From Pachypanchax playfairii (taxonomy: Eukaryota > Chordata > Actinopteri > Cyprinodontiformes > Aplocheilidae): DNA of 64,000 bases. Shown here piece after piece: positions 1 to 13,200 of this stretch. The notes beneath the pieces were generated by a model that saw only the letters and a program-made list of their open reading frames with translations, was not told the origin of the DNA and ran no database searches. Position 1 is the stretch's first letter; each line of letters opens with the position of its first letter. The DNA lies in NCBI GenBank assembly GCA_006937955.1, contig SSNP01000250.1, positions 345,759 through 409,758 of the forward strand. The letters run 5' to 3'. Position numbers and translations under genes: made by a program.

Positions 1-216
1 CGGCGGGTCCGGTGCCTGTCTGGTGGTGGTCGGAGTGTCCGGTGCCTGTCTGGTGGTGGTCGGAGTGTCCGGTGCCTGTCTGGTGGTGGTCGGAGTGTCC
101 GGCGCCTGTCTGGTGGTGGTCGGAGGGTCCGGCGCCTGTCTGGTGGTGGTCGGAGGGTCCGGTGCCTGTCTGGTGGTGGTCGGAGGGTCCGGTGCCTGTC
201 TGGTGGTGGTAGTTGT
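1..216. repeat. 30-bp G-rich minisatellite, about 7 copies
   Basis: A 30-bp unit repeats without gaps and changes only at a few C/T or G/T sites (for example cggagtgtcc versus cggagggtcc). It is already running at base 1, so it continues outside the window. Each unit carries clustered GG/GGG runs on the + strand, so quadruplex formation is possible. The unit is a multiple of three and lacks stops, which gives WWWSE-type open frames; I do not regard these as coding. Confidence 0.95.
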
Positions 217-634
217 TTTACTAGTAGATTGAATTTCAGTTTATATGATTTGAGCAGGTTATTACAGGAGAACAAAAATATTTATTTCAAAGAGAAAAGA
301 AACAGAAAAGGCTGTGTGTAGATGCATGTGTAGCTTTTGTTTTATTATTTTACACTCTTACATCAACCGGTTTACAACCAACTCACTCACAATTATTGTC
401 CCAGTCCGCCCCTGTCTGAGTGCGGAGCTTGACTTTCTGATTGTCTCCTGGTTTTTGTTTCCAACATATCTGTTTTAAAACATCTAACATAAATACCAGG
501 AAGATGGAGAAAGCACCGGGTGTTCTGTTACTATGGCGTTGGGATTAATTCCCCACCATCTTGCTTTATCCTGTTTATCCAGTAGTAGGAGCTGGTCTCA
601 TCATCTTCTCTGTGTCTCCTCTTCTTGTTCTCAG
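217..634. other. No gene seen; presumed intron of the ARL-like gene
   Basis: This AT-rich unique sequence lies between the minisatellite and a good 3' splice site (a pyrimidine tract followed by ttctcag, ending at 634). I see no exon in it. It is most simply the final intron of the gene whose last exon follows. Confidence 0.4.
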
Positions 635-763
635 GTTTCCACCCGTCTTGACCTCCCTAGTTACTCAGACAGAGTGTGGGAGATTCAGGCCTGCAGCGGC
701 CTGCAGGGACTGGGTCTGAAGCAGGCCTTCATATCCATCAGCAAGATGACCAAGAAGAGCTGA
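635..763 (+). CDS. Last coding exon of an ARF-like small GTPase (ARL11-like), 5' part missing
   Basis: A pyrimidine-rich ttctcag acceptor is followed by 42 codons and TGA. The peptide contains DRVWEIQACSGLQGLGLKQAF, split here as DRVWEIQACS and GLQGLGLKQAF. This resembles the C-terminal guanine-specificity (G5) region of ARF/ARL GTPases, where a W-x-(I/L)-x-x-C-S-A-L-x-G-E-G-L pattern is usual; the Ala and Glu positions differ here. It ends in KMTKKS, and a polyadenylation signal follows 34 bases after the stop. The next gene, convergent on the other strand, is EBPL. ARL11 and EBPL are also neighbours in mammals, which is why I favour ARL11-like. Mammalian ARL11 has an uninterrupted coding region, so a splice site here would be a difference. 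The upstream exons with the P-loop are outside the window, so family membership rests on a short segment. Confidence 0.5.
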   Translation, partial: VSTRLDLPSYSDRVWEIQACSGLQGLGLKQAFISISKMTKKS

Positions 764-796
764 GAGAGACAATCTGGAGGCCAGGAGAACTGGGAC

Positions 797-802
797 AATA
801 AA
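797..802 (+). terminator. Polyadenylation signal AATAAA of the ARL-like gene
   Basis: A canonical AATAAA lies 34 bases past the TGA. A second AATAAA occurs near 843. The convergent EBPL stop codon is only about 190 bases further on, so the two 3' UTRs probably approach or overlap each other. Confidence 0.6.
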
Positions 803-993
803 ACACTTTTTACATTCTATTTTTCTTTCTACAGATGAAACTAATAAACATGTTATTTTTGGTCAGACTCTTGATCATGTGATTGTATTTAAAGTTGACC
901 CTCCTGAAATGAAAACTGTCGCATTTCGTGACATGATGAAACTTCGACCGTCAGCAATCAAGACATCTGATTGACTTTGTCTGATAAATGACT

Positions 994-1243
994 CTACAAC
1001 TTCTTTTTGTCGGCAGAAGATGTTTCTGCTCTGGATACATGCAGACTTTTGAGACAGAACCAAGAATGGAGCAGCAACAGGGCCGGAACCAGGACCCAGA
1101 GACCATTAAAGAAGACCAGGTAGATCCACAGATGGAGCCAACTGGATGTGTTCAGATGAGGGCTGCCCAGCAGCCAATCAGGGCAGAAGGTCATCCAGCC
1201 ACCGTAGAGCTCGCACACACTAAGGGAGACCTGTAGGAAATGT
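994..1243 (-). CDS. ebpl: EBPL coding exon 4 with stop
   Basis: Acceptor cctgacag. The exon starts inside Arg129 (RHFLQ) and runs through CELYGGWMTF and FFNGLWVLVP to a lysine-rich tail (SSADKKKL) and TAG. The KKxx-like basic end is compatible with ER retention, as in other EXPERA proteins (inference). A nearer acceptor-like CAG at 1231 would delete HFLQ, which is conserved, so I prefer 1243. Confidence 0.92.
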
Positions 1244-4200
1244 CTGTCAGGTGTAGAGGGATCAGTATGAGTCAAATTGATTATTGATGGAGATCATTAT
1301 GGTGTAAGTTACTTAACCTATTCTGTCTCTCTAACACATACACTGACTCAAAGATGGAGAGCTACACAGAGTCAGTAACCTGCCCAAGGACCCTTCAATG
1401 GTGGGTGTAGCTGGAATTGAGCCTCCAACTCTCTGAAGACCTGAAATCTTCTCTTCATTGTGCATATCTGCCCTCAGCTGGATCAACGTCCTCCTGTCTT
1501 TAAAGTTCTCTGAGCAACAAAGATCACATCCTGCACTATATTATCCCCAGAGCTACTTCAAACCTGTAGTACTTGATCACCTTTAGCAGTAGTACAGTGA
1601 AACCTTGCTATGGTGGACACTGACGAGACCAAATGTTTTGTCCATTACAGTAGGGTGTCCGGGTGTCCTGTCATCTAGGAATGTCCCATTGTCACGGACA
1701 TTTCCTCGGTACATCGGCTTATTTTATCAAATCCCCGTCTGAATATGTCTCAACTTTGAATAAAAAGTAATGGATACTTGTCAGTTTTTGGATTATTTTG
1801 GATTTTTCATTTATTATGAAAATACTCATGACCAGCGTTTACATTGTTTAAGCAAAGGAGAAACTGCCATCATGCGATCACGCGATTGGGAATAGGTGCT
1901 TATGGCTAATGGCGGCAGCTCAGGGTCCTCCTGGTCCTCCTGTGTCCTCCGCATCCAATGTGGAGCCGGTTTTTGTGCTATACAACTGATCAAGCAGGGG
2001 CTACTCCCAGCTAGCATCCAGCTCCTCCACTGCAGGAGTGTCAGCATATATCTGTGATCACTGTTCGTTAACGGGATTTTCACTGATTTAATTTTTTGGG
2101 TGGACAAAAAGTGTCCAATGTCCTGAACAGTGGGGTGTTCGCTCCAGAGGGGCTACATAAGTAGTAAAAACGCTTGATCGGCCCAAAACCTGTCCACTGG
2201 ACAAGGGAGTCCACTACGCAGGGTGGGGTTTCACTGTACCTGCACTAATTATCAATGTTTAGCACCAAAAGTTTTACCTCTAGTTCTTTAGCAGTATTAC
2301 CTGTAGTATTTGTCCTTCAGTATTGCATGTATAAGGAGAAGGGCTAGAAGAGAGCCAAGGAAAACGGTGAGAATCTCCACTGAGACAATCGTGGGATCAG
2401 AAATTAACCAGCGACTGTCAGCTGTCCCATACTCTTTCCCTGCAAGTGAGACAAGTTGCCACAAAACAGTCAAATGTAATGAAAGACGTATTATTTAATC
2501 TGTCTTTGACTCTATTCCTAAAGTAGTTCTACATATACTGTACAATGTCTCTAGACATGCTGTCGTACTATACAGGAGGAAGTAAATAGAACAATGTTTC
2601 ACAGTTTGAATTGTTTAAAAAAAGTCTAAAAATTCTACATAAGTGGAACCAGAGACCACCTCCTCTGTTTAATGTAGGTTCTAGATAGATGGAACCAGAG
2701 ACCACCTCCTCTGTTTAATGTAGGTTCTAGAAAGATGGAACCAGAGACCGCCTCCTCTGTTTAATGTAGGTTCTAGATAGATGGAACCAGAGACCACCTC
2801 CTCTGTTTAATGTAGGTTCTAGAAAGATGGAACCAGAGACCGCCTCCTCTGTTTAATGTAGGTTCTAGATAGATGGAACCTGAGACCACTACCTCTGTTT
2901 AATGTAGGTTCTAGATGGATGGCACCAGACAGCACCTCTGTTTAATGTAGGTTCTAGATGGATGGAACCAGAGACCACCTCTGTTTAATGTAGGTTCTAG
3001 ATGGATGGAACCAGAGACCACCTCTGCTTAATGTAGGTTCTAGATAGACGGAACCAGAGACCACCTCCTCTGTTTAATGTAGGTTCTAGATAGACGGAAC
3101 CTGAGACCACCTCCTCTGTTTAATGTAGGTTCTAGATAGATGGAACCAGAGACTGCCTCCTCTGTTTAATGTAGGTTCTAGATAGATGGAACCAGAGACC
3201 ATCTCCTTTGTTTAATGTAGGTTCTAGATCGATGGAACCAGAGAGAACCTCTGTTTAATGTAGGTTCTAGATAGACGGAACCAGAGACCGCCTCCTCTGT
3301 TTAATGTAGGTTCTAGATAGATGGAACCAGAGACTGCCTCCTCTGTTTAATGTAGGTTCTAGATAGATGGAACCAGAGACCACCTCCTCTGTTTAATGTA
3401 GGTTCTAGATAGACGGAACCAGAGACCACCTCCTCTGTTTAATGTAGGTTCTAGATAGATGGAACCTGAGACCACTACCTCTGTTTAATGTAGGTTCTAG
3501 ATAGATGGAACCAGAGACCGCCTCCTCTGTTTAATGTAGGTTCTAGATAGATGGAACCAGAGACCACCTCTGTTTAATGTAGGTTCTAGATAGACGGAAC
3601 CAGAGACCACCTCCTCTGTTTAATGTAGGTTCTAGATAGATGGAACCAGAGACCGCCTCCTCTGTTTAATGTAGGTTCTAGATAGATGGAACCAGAGACC
3701 ACCTCCTCTGTTTAATGTAGGTTCTAGATAGATGGAACCAGAGACCATCTCCTTTGTTTAATGTAGGTTCTAGATAGATGGAACCAGAGAGAACCTCTGT
3801 TTAATATAGGTTCTAGATAGATGGAACCAGACAGCACCTCTGTTTAATGTAGGTTCTAGATGGATGGAACCAGAGACCACCTCTGTTTAATGTAGGTTCT
3901 AGATAGACGGAACCAGAGACCACCTCCTCTGTTTAATGTAGGTTCTAGATAGACGGAACCTGAGACCACCTCCTCTGTTTAATGTAGGTTCTAGATAGAT
4001 GGAACCAGAGACCGCCTCCTCTGTTTAATGTAGGTTCTAGATAGATGGAACCAGAGACCGCCTCCTCTGTTTAATGTAGGTTCTAGATAGATGGAACCAG
4101 AGACCACCTCTGTTTAATGTATGTTCTAGATAGACGGAACCAGAGACCACCTCCTCTGTTTAATGTAGGTTCTAGATAGATGGAACCAGAGACCACCTCC

Positions 4201-7200
4201 TCTGTTTAATGTAGGTTCTAGATAGATGGAACCAGAGACCGCCTCCTCTGTTTAATGTAGTTTCTAGATAGATGGAACCAGAGACCACCTCTGTTTATTG
4301 TAGGTTCTAGATAGACGGAACCTGAGACCACCTCCTCTGTTTAATGTAGGTTCTAGATAGATGGAACCAGAGACCACCTCCTCTGTTTAATGTAGGTTCT
4401 AGATAGATGGAACCAGAGACCACCTCCTCTGTTTAATGTAGGTTCTAGATAGATGGAACCAGAGACCGCCGCCTCTGTTTAATGTAGGTTCTAGATAGAT
4501 GGAACCAGAGACCATCTCCTCTGGTTAATGTAGGTTCTAGATAGACGGAACCAGAGACCACCTCCTCTGTTTAATGTAGGTTCTAGATAGATGGAACCAG
4601 AGACCACCTCCTCTGTTTAATGTAGGTTCTAGATAGATGGAACCAGAGACCACCTCTGTTTAATGTAGGTTCTAGATGGATGGAACCAGAGACCACCTCT
4701 GTTTAATGTAGGTTCTAGATAGATGGAACCAGAGACCACCTCCTCTGTTTAATGTAGGTTCTAGATAGATGGAACCAGAGACCGCCTCCTCTGGTTAATG
4801 TAGGTTCTAGATAGATGGAACCAGAGACCATCTCCTCTGGTTAATGTAGGTTCTAGATAGACGGAACTAGAGACTACCTCCTCTGTTTAATGTAGGTTCT
4901 AGATAGATGGAACCAGAGACCGCCTCCTCTGTTTAATGTAGGTTCTAGATAGACGGAACCAGAGACCACCTCCTCTGTTTAATGTAGGTTCTAGATAGAT
5001 GGAACCAAAGACCACCTCTTCTGTTTAATGTAGGTTCTAGATAGATGGAACCAGAGACCACCTCCTCTGTTTAATGTAGGTTCTAGATAGATGGGACCAG
5101 AGACCATCTCCTCTGGTTAATGTAGGTTCTAGATAGATGGAACCAGAGACCGCCTCCTCTGTTTAATGTAGGTTCTAGATAGATGGAACCAGAGACCGCC
5201 TCCTCTGTTTAATGTCTGTTCTAGATAGATGGAACCAGAGACCACCTCTGTTTAATGTAGGTTCTAGATGGATGGAACCAGACAGCACCTCTGTTTAATG
5301 TAGGTTCTAGATGGATGGAACCAGAGACCACCTCTGTTTAATGTAGGTTCTAGATAGATGGAACCAAAGACCACCTCTTCTGTTTAATGTAGGTTCTAGA
5401 TAGATGGGACCAGAGACCATCTCCTCTGGTTAATGTAGGTTCTAGATAGATGGATCCAGAGACCTCCTCCTCTGTTTAATGTGGGTTCTAGATAGATGGA
5501 ACCAGAAACCACCTCCTCTGTTTAATGTAGGTTCTAGATAGATGGAACCAGAGACCGCCTCCTCTGTTTAATGTAGGTTCTAGATAGATGGAACCAGAGA
5601 CCGCCGCCTCTGGTTAATGTAGGTTCTAGATAGATGGAACCAGAGACCATCTCCTCTGTTTAATGTAGGTTCTAGATAGACGGAACCAGAGACCACCTCC
5701 TCTGTTTAATGTAGGTTCTAGATAGACGGAACCTGAGACCACCTCCTCTGTTTAATGTAGGTTCTAGATAGATGGAACCAGAGACCATCTCCTTTGTTTA
5801 ATGTAGGTTCTAGATAGATGGAACCAGAGAGAACCTCTGTTTAATATAGGTTCTAGATAGATGGAACCAGAGACCGCCTCCTCTGTTTAATGTAGGTTCT
5901 AGATAGATGGAACCAGAGACTGCCTCCTCTGTTTAATGAAGGTTCTCGATAGAGGGAACTAGAGACCACCACCTCTGTTTAATGTAGGTTCTAGATAGAT
6001 GGAACCAGAGACCACCTCCTCTGTTTAATGTAGGTTCTAGATAGATGGAACCAGAGACCGCCGCCTCTGGTTAATGTAGGTTCTAGATAGATGGAACCAG
6101 AGACCATCTCCTCTGGTTAATGTAGGTTCTAGATAGACGGAACCAGAGACCGCCTCCTCTGTTTAATGTAGGTTCTAGATAGATGGAACCAGAGACCGCC
6201 TCCTCTGTTTAATGTAGGTTCTAGATAGATGGAACCAGAGACCATCTCCTCTGTTTAATGTAGGTTCTAGATAGATGGAACCAGAGACCACCTCCTCTGT
6301 TTAATGTAGGTTCTCGATAGAGGGAACCAGAGACTGCCTCCTCTGTTTAATGTAGGTTCTAGATAGATGGAACCAGAGACCATCTCCTTTGTTTAATGTA
6401 GGTTCTAGATGGATGGAACCAGAGACCACCTCTGTTTCATGTAGGTTCTAGATAGATGGAACCAGAGACCGCCTCCTCTGTTTAATGTAGGTTCTAGATA
6501 GATGGAACCAGAGACCGCCGCCTCTGGTTAATGTAGGTTCTAGATAGATGGAACCAGAGACCATCTCCTCTGGTTAATGTAGGTTCTAGACAGATAGAAC
6601 CAGAGACCACCTCCTCTGTTTAATGTAGGTTCTAGATAGATGGAACCAGAGACCACCTCCTCTGTTTAATGTAGGTTCTAGATAGACGGAACCAGAGACC
6701 GCCTCCTCTGTTTAATGTAGGTTCTAGATAGATGGAACCAGAGACTGCCTCCTCTGTTTAATGTAGGTTCTAGATAGATGGAACCAGAGACCATCTCCTT
6801 TGTTTAATGTAGGTTCTAGATAGATGGAACCAGAGACCACCTCCTCTGTTTAATGTAGGTTCTAGATAGATGGAACCAGAGACCACCTCTGTTTAATGTA
6901 GGTTCTAGATAGATGGAACCAGAGACCACCTCTGTTTAATGTAGGTTCTAGATAGATGGAACCAGAGACCACCTCCTCTGTTTAATGTAGGTTCTAGATA
7001 GATGGAACCAGAGACCGCCTCCTCTGTTTAATGTAGGTTCTAGATGGATGGAACCAGACAGCACCTCTGTTTAATGTAGGTTCTAGATGGATGGAACCAG
7101 AGACCACCTCTGTTTAATGTAGGTTCTAGATAGACGGAACCAGAGACCACCTCCTCTGTTTAATGTAGGTTCTAGATAGATGGAACCAGAGACCACCTCT

Positions 7201-10200
7201 GTTTAATGTATGTTCTAGATAGACGGAACCAGAGACCACCTCCTCTGTTTAATGTAGGTTCTAGATAGATGGAACCAGAGACCGCCTCCTCTGTTTAATG
7301 TAGGTTCTAGATAGATGGAACCAGAGACCGCCTCCTCTGTTTAATGTAGGTTCTCGATAGAGGGAACCAGAGACCGCCTCCTCTGTTTAATGTAGGTTCT
7401 CGATAGAGGGAACCAGAGACCACCTCCTCTGTTTAATGTAGGTTCTAGATAGACGGAACCAGAGACCACCTCCTCTGTTTAATGTAGGTTCTAGATAGAT
7501 GGAACCAGAGACCGCCTCCTCTGGTTAATGTCGGTTCTAGAGAGATGGAACCAGAGAGCACCTCCTCTGTTTAATGTAGGTTCTAGATAGATGGAACCAG
7601 AGACCGCCTCCTCTGTTTAATGTAGGTTCTAGATAGATGGAACCAGAGACCACCTCCTCTGTTTAATGTAGGTTCTAGATAGATGGAACCAGAGACCACC
7701 TCTGTTTAATGTAGGTTCTAGATAGATGGAACCAGAGACCACCTCCTCTGTTTAATGTAGGTTCTAGATAGATGGAACCAGAGACCACCTCCTCTGTTTA
7801 ATGTAGGTTCTAGATAGACGGAACCAGAGACCGCCTCCTCTGTTTAATGTAGGTTCTAGATAGATGGAACCAGAGACTGCCTCCTCTGTTTAATGTAGGT
7901 TCTAGATAGATGGAACCAGAGACCATCTCCTTTGTTTAATGTAGGTTCTAGATAGATGGAACCAGAGACCGCCTCCTCTGTTTAATGTAGGTTCTAGATA
8001 GATGGAACCAGAGACCACCTCTGTTTAATGTAGGTTCTAGATAGACGGAACCAGAGACCACCTCCTCTGTTTAATGTAGGTTCTAGATAGACGGAACCAG
8101 AGACCGCCTCCTCTGTTTAATGTAGGTTCTCGATAGAGGGAACCAGAGACTGCCTCCTCTGTTTAATGTAGGTTCTAGATAGATGGAACCAGAGACCACC
8201 TCCTTTGTTTAATGTAGGTTCTAGATAGATGGAACCAGCGACCTCCTCTGTTTAATGTAGGTTCTAGATAGACGGAACCAGAGACCACCTCTGTTTAAGG
8301 TAGGTTCTAGATAGACGGAACCAGAGACCGCCTCCTCTGTTTAATGTAGGTTCTAGATAGACGGAACCTGAGACCACCTCCTCTGTTTAATGTAGGTTCT
8401 AGATAGATGGAACCAGAGACCACCTCTGTTTAATGTAGGTTCTAGATAGACGGAACCAGAGACCACCTCCTCTGTTTAATGTAGGTTCTAGATAGACGGA
8501 ACCAGAGACCACCTCCTCTGTTTAATGTAGGTTCTAGATAGATGGAACCAGAGACTGCCTCCTCTGTTTAATGTAGGTTCTAGATAGATGGAACCAGAGA
8601 CCATCTCCTTTGTTTAATGTAGGTTCTAGATAGATGGAACCAGAGAGAACCTCTGTTTAATATAGGTTCTAGATAGATGGAACCAGAGAGCACCTCTGTT
8701 TAATGTAGGTTCTAGATAGATGGAACCTGAGACCACTACCTCTGTTTAATGTAGGTTCTAGATAGATGGAACCAGAGACCGCCTCCTCTGTTTGATGTAG
8801 GTTCTAGATAGATGGAACCAGAGACCACCTCTGTTTAATGTAGGTTCTAGATAGACGGAACCAGAGACCACCTCCGCTGTTTAATGTATGTTCTAGATAG
8901 ATGGAAGCAGAGACCTCCTCTGTTTAATGTATGTTCTAGATAGACGGAACCAGAGACCACCGCCTCTGGTTAATGTAGGTTCTAGATAGATGGAACCAGA
9001 GACCATCTCCTCTGGTTAATGTAGGTTCTAGATAGACGGAACCAGAGAACACCTCCTCTGTTTAATGTAGGTTCTAGATAGATGGAACCAGAGACCGCCT
9101 CCTCTGTTTAATGTAGGTTCTCGATAGAGGGAACCAGAGACCACCTCCTCTGTTTAATGTAGGTTCTAGATAGATGGAACCAGAGACCACCTCCTCTGTT
9201 TAATGTAGGTTCTAGATAGACGGAACCAGAGACCGCCTCCTCTGTTTATTGTAGGTTCTCGATAGAGGGAACCAGAGACCACCTCCTCTGTTTAATGTAG
9301 GTTCTAGATAGATGGAACCAGAGACCACCTCCTCTGTTTAATGTAGGTTCTAGATAGACGGAACCAGAGACCACCTCCTCTGTTTAATGTAGGTTCTAGA
9401 TAGATGGAACCAGAGACCACCTCGTTTAATGTAGGTTCTAGATAGACGGAACCAGAGACCACCTCCTCTGTTTAATGTAGGTTCTAGATAGACGGAACCT
9501 GAGACCACCTCCTCTGTTTAATGTAGGTTCTAGATAGATGGAACCAGAGAGAACCTCTGTTTAATATAGGTTCTAGATAGATGGAACCAGAGAGCACCTC
9601 TGTTTAATGTAGGTTCTAGATGACGGAACCAGAGACCACCTCCTCTGTTTAATGTAGGTTCTAGATAGACGGAACCTGAGACCACCTCCTCTGTTTAATG
9701 TAGGTTCTAGATGGATGGAACCAGAGACCACCTCTGTTTAATGTAGGTTCTAGATAGATGGAACCAGAGACCACCTCCTCTGTTTAATGTAGGTTCTAGA
9801 TAGACGGAACCAGAGACCGCCTCCTCTGTTTAATGTAGGTTCTAGATAGATGGAACCAGAGACTGCCTCCTCTGTTTAATGTAGGTTCTAGATAGATGGA
9901 ACCAGAGACCATCTCCTTTGTTTAATGTAGGTTCTAGATAGATGGAACCAGAGAGAACCTCTGTTTAATATAGGTTCTAGATAGATGGAACCAGAGAGCA
10001 CCTCTGTTTAATGTAGGTTCTAGATGGATGGAACCAGACAGCACCTCTGTTTAATGTAGGTTCTAGATGGATGGAACCAGAGACCACCTCTGTTTAATGT
10101 AGGTTCTAGATAGACGGAACCAGAGACCGCCTCCTCTGTTTAATGTAGGTTCTAGATAGAGGTAACCAGAGACCACCTCCTCTGTTTAATGTAGGTTCTA

Positions 10201-13200
10201 GATAGATGGAACCTGAGACCACTACCTCTGTTTAATGTAGGTTCTAGATAGATGGAACCAGAGACCACCTCTGTTTAATGTAGGTTCTAGATAGACGGAA
10301 CCAGAGACCACCTCCTCTGTTTAATGTAGGTTCTAGATAGACGGAACCTGAGACCACCTCCTCTGTTTAATGTAGGTTCTAGATAGATGGAACCAGAGAC
10401 CGCCTCCTCTGTTTAATGTAGGTTCTAGATAGACGGAACCAGAGACCGCCTCCTCTGTTTAATGTAGGTTCTAGATAGATGGAACCAGAGACCACCTCCT
10501 CTGTTTAATGTAGGTTCTAGATAGATGGAACCAGAGACCATCTCCTTTGTGTAATGTAGGTTCTAGATAGATGGAACCAGAGAGAACCTCTGTTTAATAT
10601 AGGTTCTAGATAGATGGAACCAGAGAGCACCTCTGTTTAATGTAGGTTCTAGATAGATGGAACCAGAGACTGCCTCCTCTGTTTAATGTAGGTTCTAGAT
10701 AGATGGAACCAGAGACCATCTCCTTTGTTTAATGTAGGTTCTAGATAGATGGAACCAGAGAGAACCTCTGTTTAATATAGGTTCTAGATAGATGGAACCA
10801 GAGAGCACCTCTGTTTAATGTAGGTTCTAGATGGATGGAACCAGACAGCACCTCTGTTTAATGTAGGTTCTAGATAGATGGAACCAGAGACCACCTCTTC
10901 TGTTTAATGTAGGTTCTAGATAGATGGAACCAGAGACCGCCGCCTCTGGTTAATGTAGGTTCTAGATAGATGGAACCAGAGACCATCTCCTCTGGTTAAT
11001 GTAGGTTCTAGACAGATAGAACCAGAGACCACCTCCTCTGGTTAATGTAGGTTCTAGATAGATGGAACCAGAGACCGCCTCCTCTGTTTAATGTAGGTTC
11101 TAGATAGACGGAACCAGAGACCGCCTCCTCTGTTTAATGTAGGTTCTAGATAGATGGAACCAGAGACTGCCTCCTCTGTTTAATGTAGGTTCTAGATAGA
11201 TGGAACCAGAGACCATCTCCTTTGTTTAATGTAGGTTCTAGATAGATGGAACCAGAGAGAACCTCTGTTTAATATAGGTTCTAGATAGATGGAACCAGAG
11301 AGCCGCCTCTGGTTAATGTAGGTTCTAGATAGATGGAACCAGAGACCATCTCCTCTGGTTAATGTAGGTTCTAGATAGACGGAACCAGAGACCGCCTCCT
11401 CTGTTTAATGTAGGTTCTAGATAGATGGAACTAGAGACTACCTCCTCTGTTTAATGTAGGTTCTAGATAGATGGAACCAGAGACCACCTCCTTTGTTTAA
11501 TGTAGGTTCTAGATAGATGGAACCAGAAGACACCTCCTCTGTTTAATGTAGGTTCTAGATGGATGGAACCAGAGACCACCTCTGTTTAATGTAGGTTCTA
11601 GATAGACGGAACCAGAGACCACCTCCTCTGTTTAATGTAGGTTCTAGATAGATGGAACCACAGACCACCTCTTCTGTTTAATGTAGGTTCTAGATAGATG
11701 GAACCAGAGACCGCCGCCTCTGGTTAATGTAGGTTCTAGATAGACGGAACCAGAGACCGCCTCCTTTGTTTAATGTAGGTTCTAGATAGATGGAACCAGA
11801 GACCGCCTCCTCTGTTTAATGTAGGTTCTCGATAGAGGGAACCAGAGACCAACTCCTCTGTTTAATGTAGGTTCTAGACAGATAGAACCAGAGACCACCT
11901 CCTCTGTTTACTGTAGGTTCTAGATAGATGGAACCAGAGACCACCTCCTCTGTTTAATGTAGGTTCTAGATAGATGGAACCAGAGAGAACCTCTGTTTAA
12001 TATAGGTTCTAGATAGATGGAACCAGAGAGCACCTCTGTTTAATGTAGGTTCTAGATGGATGGAACCAGACAGCACCTCTGTTTAATGTAGGTTCTAGAT
12101 GGATGGAACCAGAGACCACCTCTGTTTAATGTAGGTTCTCGATAGAGGGAACTAGAGACCACCTCCTCTGTTTAATGTAGGTTCTAGATAGATGGAACCA
12201 GAGACCACCTCCTCTGCTTAATGTAGGTTCTAGATAGACGGAACCAGAGACCGCCTCCTCTGTTTAATGTAGGTTCTAGATAGATGGAACCAGAGACCGC
12301 CTCCTCTGTTTAATGTAGGTTCTAGATAGATGGAACCAGAGACTGCCTCCTCTGTTTAATGTAGGTTCTAGATAGATGGAACCAGAGACCATCTCCTTTG
12401 TTTAATGTAGGTTCTAGATAGATGGAACCAGAGAGAACCTCTGTTTAATATAGGTTCTAGATAGATGGAACCAGACAGCACCTCTGTTTAATGTAGGTTC
12501 TAGATGGATGGAACCAGAGACCACCTCTGTTTAATGTAGGTTCTAGATAGACGGAACCAGAGACCACCTCCTCTGTTTAATGTAGGTTCTAGATAGACGG
12601 AACCTGAGACCACCTCCTCTGTTTAATGTAGGTTCTAGATAGATGGAACCAGAGACCGCCTCCTCTGTTTAATGTAGGTTCTAGATAGATGGAACCAGAG
12701 ACCATCTCCTTTGTTTTATGTAGGTTCTAGATAGATGGAACCAGAGAGAACCTCTGTTTAATGTAGGTTCTAGATAGATGGAACCAGAGAGCACCTCTGT
12801 TTCATGTAGGTTCTAGATGGATGGAACCAGACAGCACCTCTGTTTAATGTAGGTTCTAGATGGATGGAACCAGAGACCACCTCTGTTTAATGTAGGTTCT
12901 AGATGGATGGAACCAGAGACCACCTCTGTTTAATGTAGGTTCTAGATAGACGGAACCAGAGACCACCTCCTCTGTTTAATGTAGGTTCTAGATAGATGGA
13001 ACCACAGACCACCTCCTCTGTTTAATGTAGGTTCTAGATAGATGGAACCAGAGACCATCTCCTCTGGTTAATGTAGGTTCTAGATAGACGGAACCAGAGA
13101 CCGCCTCCTCTGTTTAATGTAGGTTCTAGATAGATGGAACCAGAGACCGCCTCCTCTGTTTAATGTAGGTTCTAGATAGATGGAACCAGAGACCACCTCC

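Noticed and set aside
994..1236. + strand frame at 988-1236 as an exon
   Set aside because: It is the complement of EBPL exon 4, which matches a protein family over its whole length.
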